The notes below the pieces were generated by a model that saw only the letters and a program-made list of their open reading frames with translations, was not told the DNA's origin and ran no database searches. The translations under genes and the position numbers were made by a program. DNA of 38,194 nt from Planctomycetota bacterium. GTDB taxonomy: Bacteria > Planctomycetota > MHYJ01 > WSZJ01 > JACPWG01. This document shows positions 34,216 through 38,194 of the stretch, piece by piece (the first letter of the stretch is position 1; each line of letters starts with the position of its first letter). The stretch covers positions 1 through 38,194 of the forward strand of contig JACPWG010000065.1 in NCBI GenBank assembly GCA_016197205.1. The letters run 5' to 3'.

Positions 34216-34983
34216 ATGCCCCCTCCCTCGCTGGTCCTGGTCGCCGTGGCCGCGGAAAGCGATCGGGAGCGCATCCGCCGGACGCTGGATGAGGCGGAGC
34301 TGAACTGGCGGGTCGTAACCGCCTCGACCGGGCCCGAGGCCGTACAGCGCGTCTTTGAACTCGACCTGGACGCCCTGATTCTCGACATCGCCCTCGCGGA
34401 CGAGCCTCGGGAGTCGCCCGCGCCGCGCGCAGTCCCCGGCGCAGCGGGCCTCGGCGCCCTCCGCGCGTTGGACCGCGTGCTCGAGGCGAGGCCCTGGCTG
34501 CCGGTGGTCCTCTGGAGCGAGCAGGAACTGGATGCCACCTGGGAGGGACACGCGCTGCGCTTCGGCGTGTTCGATCTGCTCGCCGCCGACGAACCCAACC
34601 TCGCCTTCAAGCTCGTCAACCGCGTCCGACACGCGGTGGAGCTTACCGGCGGTCGCCGGCCCGCGCCCCTTCCTGCGCCGCCGCTCGGGCCGACCCGCAG
34701 CCGCCGCGCCGGCGCGACCGGCGGCGACGCGCGCGAGCTCCGCCGCGCCCTCCTGCCCGACCCCGAGGCGATCGCCGAAGCGGTCCGCGAGGGGGCGCTC
34801 GACCTGGAGCGCTTCCTCGAGGAGGCGCGGTACGCCGTGCTCGACGTGGCGCTGGCGGAGTCGAGCGGCGTCGGGGAGGTCGCGGCCCGCCTCCTTTCCG
34901 TGAACCCTCACACGCTGCGACGGCATGTGCGCGATCGACCGCGGCGGTTGCGGCGGAATGCGCGGGGAGAGAGAAGCGCATGA
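34216..34983 (+). CDS. Receiver-like regulator with C-terminal Fis-type helix-turn-helix
   Basis: The protein is 255 residues. Residues about 5-135 look like a receiver fold with a phospho-acceptor-like Asp in ALILDIAL. The N-terminal acidic pair is reduced (VAVAAESD) and the conserved Lys is not obvious (LLAADEPN), so it may be a degenerate receiver not controlled by phosphate. After a Pro/Arg-rich linker, the end (DVALAESSGVGEVAARLLSV, then PHTLRRHVR) resembles the Fis-like HTH of NtrC-family regulators without the AAA+ part. The ATG at 34216 has GGAG about 7 bases upstream. It overlaps the peptidase start by 4 bases and may control this operon. Confidence 0.7.
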   Translation: MPPPSLVLVAVAAESDRERIRRTLDEAELNWRVVTASTGPEAVQRVFELDLDALILDIALADEPRESPAPRAVPGAAGLGALRALDRVLEARPWLPVVLWSEQELDATWEGHALRFGVFDLLAADEPNLAFKLVNRVRHAVELTGGRRPAPLPAPPLGPTRSRRAGATGGDARELRRALLPDPEAIAEAVREGALDLERFLEEARYAVLDVALAESSGVGEVAARLLSVNPHTLRRHVRDRPRRLRRNARGERSA

Positions 34984-36431
34984 AGGTCGAGGTCCGCACG
35001 GACACCCTGCTCGGGGAGTCGCTCCATGCCGCGACGCTCTCGGGCGGGCTCCGGGCGTTCGTGGTCCCGAAGCGCGCGCACGCGCGCAAGATCGCCGTGC
35101 TCGGCGTGAAATACGGTTCGATCGACACGGCCTACCGGCGCGTCTCCGGCCCGGCCCTCGCCTCCGCCGGCCCCGCTTGCTCCACGCCCGCCGGCGTCGC
35201 CCACTACCTCGAGCACCAGCTCTTCAAGAAAGAGTCCGGGGACCTCTTCGAAGAGTTCGCGCGGCACGGCGGGAGCTCGAACGCGGGGACCGATCATGCG
35301 AGCACCTGCTACTACGTCTCCGCGACCGACCGCTTTCCCGAGAACCTGGAGGTCCTTCTTCAGCTCGTCTTTTCGCCCTACTTCGTCGCGGCAAACGTGG
35401 ATCGCGAGCGGCCGATCATCGAGCAGGAAATCCGGATGTACGAGGACACCCCGGACTCGAAGATCACGCTGAACCTCCTCGACGGCCTCTACCACCGCCA
35501 CCCGGTCCGCGCCGAAATCGCCGGGACCGTGGAGAGCATCCGGGAGATCGGCCCGTCGACCCTCGCGGAGTGCCATCGGCTCTTCTACCGGCCGGCGAAC
35601 GTGACCTTTGTCGCGGCCGGCGACCTCGAGCCGCGCGCGGTGCTGGCCCAGGTCGAGCGCGCGCTTCAGCGGCTCGCGCCGGGCGGGGGGCTGCCATGCA
35701 AGGGCAGTGCGGCGGCGACGGTTCCGGCGGGGAACGAAGCCGGGTTTGCGGAGGGGGCGGTGGAGCCGGTCTACCCGGAAGAGCCTGCCCTCCCGCGCTC
35801 CCCGTGGACCGAGGGGAGGATGCACGTCTCGCGACCGAAGCTCTTCCTCGGCTTCAAGGATCCGGCGCCGGGGGTGGACGGGGAGCGGCTCCTCGATATC
35901 GACGTCGCCACGGACATGGCGCTCGACCTCATGCTCGGCCGCGGGTCCCGACTGGGCAATCGCCTGTACGAGGACGGCCTCGTCGACGACGAATTCTCCT
36001 ACGGCTACATGTCCCACCCGACCTTCGCGCACTCCTGCCTGGGCGGGGACACGGACGACCCCGAGCGGCTGCGGGACGCGCTCCTGACCGGGATCCGGCG
36101 CGCGCGCAAGGAGGGCGTGAAGAGGCGCGACTTCGAGCGCATGCGCCGGAAATGCGTCGGAAAGTATATCCGACAGTTCGACGCGGCCGAGTCCGCCGCC
36201 TTCGCGGTCCTCGGGAGCCACCTGCGAGGGGTGGACGCCTTCGACGCCTTTCGTCGCTTGCGAAGGCTCACCCTGCGGGCGGTGCGGGAGCGGCTCGCCG
36301 AGCACTTCGACGAGTCGCGCATGAGCGCGAGCGTGCTGAGGCCGCTCGAAGGGAACGGTGAAGAGGGCGGGGAGACGGGGGGAGGGCGCGGCCCCAGGCG
36401 GGGCGAGGGCGTGAAGGAGGGGGGCGCGTGA
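34980..36431 (+). CDS. M16-family zinc metallopeptidase (insulinase-like)
   Basis: The protein is 483 residues, the half-size form that works as a dimer or with a partner. The inverted zinc motif HYLEH occupies residues 75-79 (His75, His79 and catalytic Glu78). The third ligand is a Glu in the IIEQEIRMYED helix (about 148-150). AGVAHYLEHQLFKK and SSNAGTDHASTCYYV are typical M16 surroundings, and RLFYRPANVTFVAAGDL starts the second half-domain. The FGHLEH-free form resembles YmfH-type bacterial members. It has no signal peptide, so it is probably cytoplasmic. A Gly-rich 25-residue tail is likely disordered. It starts within the regulator stop (ATGA), and the next gene starts within its stop (GTGA). 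Confidence 0.9.
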   Translation: MKVEVRTDTLLGESLHAATLSGGLRAFVVPKRAHARKIAVLGVKYGSIDTAYRRVSGPALASAGPACSTPAGVAHYLEHQLFKKESGDLFEEFARHGGSSNAGTDHASTCYYVSATDRFPENLEVLLQLVFSPYFVAANVDRERPIIEQEIRMYEDTPDSKITLNLLDGLYHRHPVRAEIAGTVESIREIGPSTLAECHRLFYRPANVTFVAAGDLEPRAVLAQVERALQRLAPGGGLPCKGSAAATVPAGNEAGFAEGAVEPVYPEEPALPRSPWTEGRMHVSRPKLFLGFKDPAPGVDGERLLDIDVATDMALDLMLGRGSRLGNRLYEDGLVDDEFSYGYMSHPTFAHSCLGGDTDDPERLRDALLTGIRRARKEGVKRRDFERMRRKCVGKYIRQFDAAESAAFAVLGSHLRGVDAFDAFRRLRRLTLRAVRERLAEHFDESRMSASVLRPLEGNGEEGGETGGGRGPRRGEGVKEGGA

Positions 36432-37870
36432 GCGCGAACGAACCGCTGCCCCGTTCGGAACCGGACGCCACGGGACCTGGGGGCGAAGGGGTGGGCGCGC
36501 AGGCCGGGGGAGGGGAGTCCGCGGCGACTCCGGAGCCGAAGTCGTCGTCCGCGGCCGCCGGTCCCTCCGCGGTCGCAGCCTCGCCCGAGATCGCCGCGTC
36601 GCCCGTGGGCTCGACGTCGCCGGCCCCAGACGCGGCGGTCCCCATGAAGTACGCCTACTGGGCGCTCGCGCTCTTGACCTGCATCAATCTCCTGAACTAC
36701 ATCGACCGGTACGTCGTCGCGACGCTGCTGGACAGTCTGGAAAAGGAGTTCACGCTTTCGAAGACGCAGGCGGGCCTCCTGACCTCCGTGTTCGTGGGCG
36801 TCTACCTGGCGACTTCGCCGATCTTCGGTCATCTGGGGGATCGGTGGCCGCGGCGTTGGATCGTCGGGGCGAGCGTCGCGATCTGGAGTTTTGCCACGGG
36901 CCTGGCGGGCTCGGCGCGATCCTTCGCGCACTTGCTGGTGAGCCGCGGCGCGGTCGGGGTCGGGGAGGCGGGCTACGGGCCGGTCGCGCCCACGCTCATC
37001 ACCGACTATTTTCCGCCGGAGCGGCGCGGGCTGATGCTTGCGATCTTCTACTCGGCGCTGCCGATCGGGACGGCGGCCGGGATGTTCCTTGGCGGCGTGA
37101 TCGGCGGCACGTACGGGTGGCGGGTGGCGTTCTGGATCGTCGGGTGGCCCGGGGTCGCACTGGCGGTCGCCTCGCTCTTCCTGCGGGAGCCGCCGCGGGG
37201 GGCGCGCGATCCGGCCGGCGGGGCGGGCGCGGGCTACGGCGTGTTTCTGAGAAGCCCCTGCTACCTCGCAAACACCGCCGCGCTGTCGGCGATGACGTTT
37301 GCGCTCGGCGGGCTGGGCATCTGGCTGCCGACCTTCCTGATCCAGGAGCGGGGCCTGACGCAGGCGGAGGCGGGGATCGCGTTCGGCCTCGTCACGGCGG
37401 TTGCCGGCGGCGTCGGGACCGCGGCCGGCGGGTGGCTCTCCGATCGGCTGCGGCCGCGCTTTCGGAGCGCCCCGCTGCTTGTGTCCGCGGTCGGCTTTTT
37501 CGCCGCCGTGCCGGCGATCTACGGGGGGCTCCTCGACCGCTCCCCGTCGGTCTACTGGCCGTGCTTTTTCATCGCGGAGGCGCTCCTTTTCCTGAACAAT
37601 GGGCCCCTGAACGCGGTGATCGTGGAAGTAACGCCGGCCGCTGTGCGCGCGCGCGCGTTCGCCGTCTCGATCCTCGTCATCCACCTCTTCGGGGACGTGG
37701 CCTCCCCGCCCCTCCTGGGCGCCCTCGGCGACCGCTGGAACCTCCAGACGGCGTTCCTCTTCACCGTCCCGGTGATCGCGGTGGCGGGTCTCTTCTGCCT
37801 CGCCGCGACCCGCACGTTCGCGCGCGAGGCCGCTGCGCTGGCGGGGCCGAGTTCCGCTGCGCAGGCGTAG
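36428..37870 (+). CDS. Spinster-like MFS transporter
   Basis: The protein is 480 residues from the GTG at 36428, which overlaps the peptidase stop as GTGA. The first 72 residues are low-complexity Ala/Gly/Pro/Ser. The transporter proper begins at Met73 (ATG 36644), an alternative start. Twelve helices follow. LLNYIDRYVVATLL in helix 1 and the loop GHLGDRWPRRW match the Spinster (Spns) branch of the major facilitator superfamily, as does GRxxxGxGEAG-like SRGAVGVGEAGYGPVAP in helix 4. These move lipids or organic solutes by proton or sodium exchange; the substrate is unknown. It is last in the operon. Confidence 0.88.
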   Translation: MSANEPLPRSEPDATGPGGEGVGAQAGGGESAATPEPKSSSAAAGPSAVAASPEIAASPVGSTSPAPDAAVPMKYAYWALALLTCINLLNYIDRYVVATLLDSLEKEFTLSKTQAGLLTSVFVGVYLATSPIFGHLGDRWPRRWIVGASVAIWSFATGLAGSARSFAHLLVSRGAVGVGEAGYGPVAPTLITDYFPPERRGLMLAIFYSALPIGTAAGMFLGGVIGGTYGWRVAFWIVGWPGVALAVASLFLREPPRGARDPAGGAGAGYGVFLRSPCYLANTAALSAMTFALGGLGIWLPTFLIQERGLTQAEAGIAFGLVTAVAGGVGTAAGGWLSDRLRPRFRSAPLLVSAVGFFAAVPAIYGGLLDRSPSVYWPCFFIAEALLFLNNGPLNAVIVEVTPAAVRARAFAVSILVIHLFGDVASPPLLGALGDRWNLQTAFLFTVPVIAVAGLFCLAATRTFAREAAALAGPSSAAQA

Positions 37871-37937
37871 GGCGAGGCGGGTTGCCGTCCGGGGGCGGTG
37901 CTTCGGGTCCCGACCTCGCACCTTCTTCGCGTGGCCA

Positions 37938-38194
37938 AACAACGACCCGAAAAAAGGCTAAACGCGACCGAGTGCGGCAAGTGGCTAGATCATGGCTCCG
38001 CGTCGCAACCGGCCGCGGGCGAAATTTGAAATTTGAAATGTGACTTTTTGCAGTTTGAAATTCGGACCATCCGTGTGGGTCGAATGCGGGACGTTTACAC
38101 AGAGACGCGGAGACGCAGAGGCCGTGCGCTGAGTCCACCCTCCTCTGCCGGCGAAAATCGCTGGCAACGCACTGAGAGATTGATTTTAGCTTCA
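37938..38194 (+). repeat. Dispersed 235-257 bp repeat, copy 3, reaching the window edge
   Basis: Matches 24548-24801 and, inverted, 184-418. It starts 67 bases after the transporter stop and may run past the window end. Confidence 0.9.

Noticed and set aside
36005..37942. A 645-codon minus-strand frame opposite the peptidase and transporter
   Set aside because: Antisense shadow, highly charged without any recognisable fold.

Overview
The window is about 38 kb of very GC-rich bacterial DNA. It encodes signal peptides, lipoproteins and an outer-membrane porin, so the organism is a diderm. Three things suggest a planctomycete-like environmental bacterium: the OmpL-like porin, the ThiE carrying the extra N-terminal helical domain, and the density of signalling genes and intergenic repeats. 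This lineage is an inference; no rRNA or marker tree was available. No rRNA, tRNA or CRISPR array was seen.

Layout. 1-3.6 kb: two related secreted proteins with transglutaminase-elicitor-like features (one only a 3' tail) flank a small secreted protein. 3.8-5.4 kb (minus): HAD phosphatase and a GNAT-like protein behind a good sigma-70 promoter. 6.0-7.2 kb (minus): thrB. 7.3-16.2 kb (plus): a signalling block with a REC-GGDEF diguanylate cyclase, a single-domain receiver, a stand-alone histidine-kinase dimerisation domain, a REC-class III adenylate cyclase, a porin and a 1378-residue hybrid histidine kinase with two receivers. 16.2-23.1 kb: an accessory-looking stretch with palindromic repeats, an operon of two unrecognised lipoproteins (1135 and 238 residues) and a MazF-type toxin-antitoxin pair. 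23.2-24.5 kb: zinc-ribbon membrane protein. 25.2-27.6 kb: PAP2-type membrane phosphatase, small membrane protein and GmhB-like phosphatase, with thiE running convergently. 29.3-32.4 kb: a membrane-anchored trypsin-like protease coupled to a C45-type Ntn-hydrolase with a helical tail. 32.8-33.6 kb: DUF4058 protein. 34.2-37.9 kb: a translationally coupled trio of receiver-HTH regulator, M16 zinc peptidase and Spinster-like MFS transporter.

The signalling block links phosphorelay to two second messengers, c-di-GMP and cAMP. Its DHp-only protein, which has no ATPase domain, is the most unusual small gene. The two-lipoprotein operon is the best candidate for an undescribed system.

The intergenic DNA is unusually structured. 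There are two MITE-like families. One has TA target duplications, with two copies nearly identical over their shared sequence. The other is 164 bp long, and one copy forms most of the predicted thrB leader. There is also a 235-257 bp dispersed repeat in three copies, several REP-like palindromes, a recurring 22-bp GC-rich motif and a 79-bp perfect-arm hairpin. Clear -35/-10 promoters with 17-18 bp spacers precede many transcription units.
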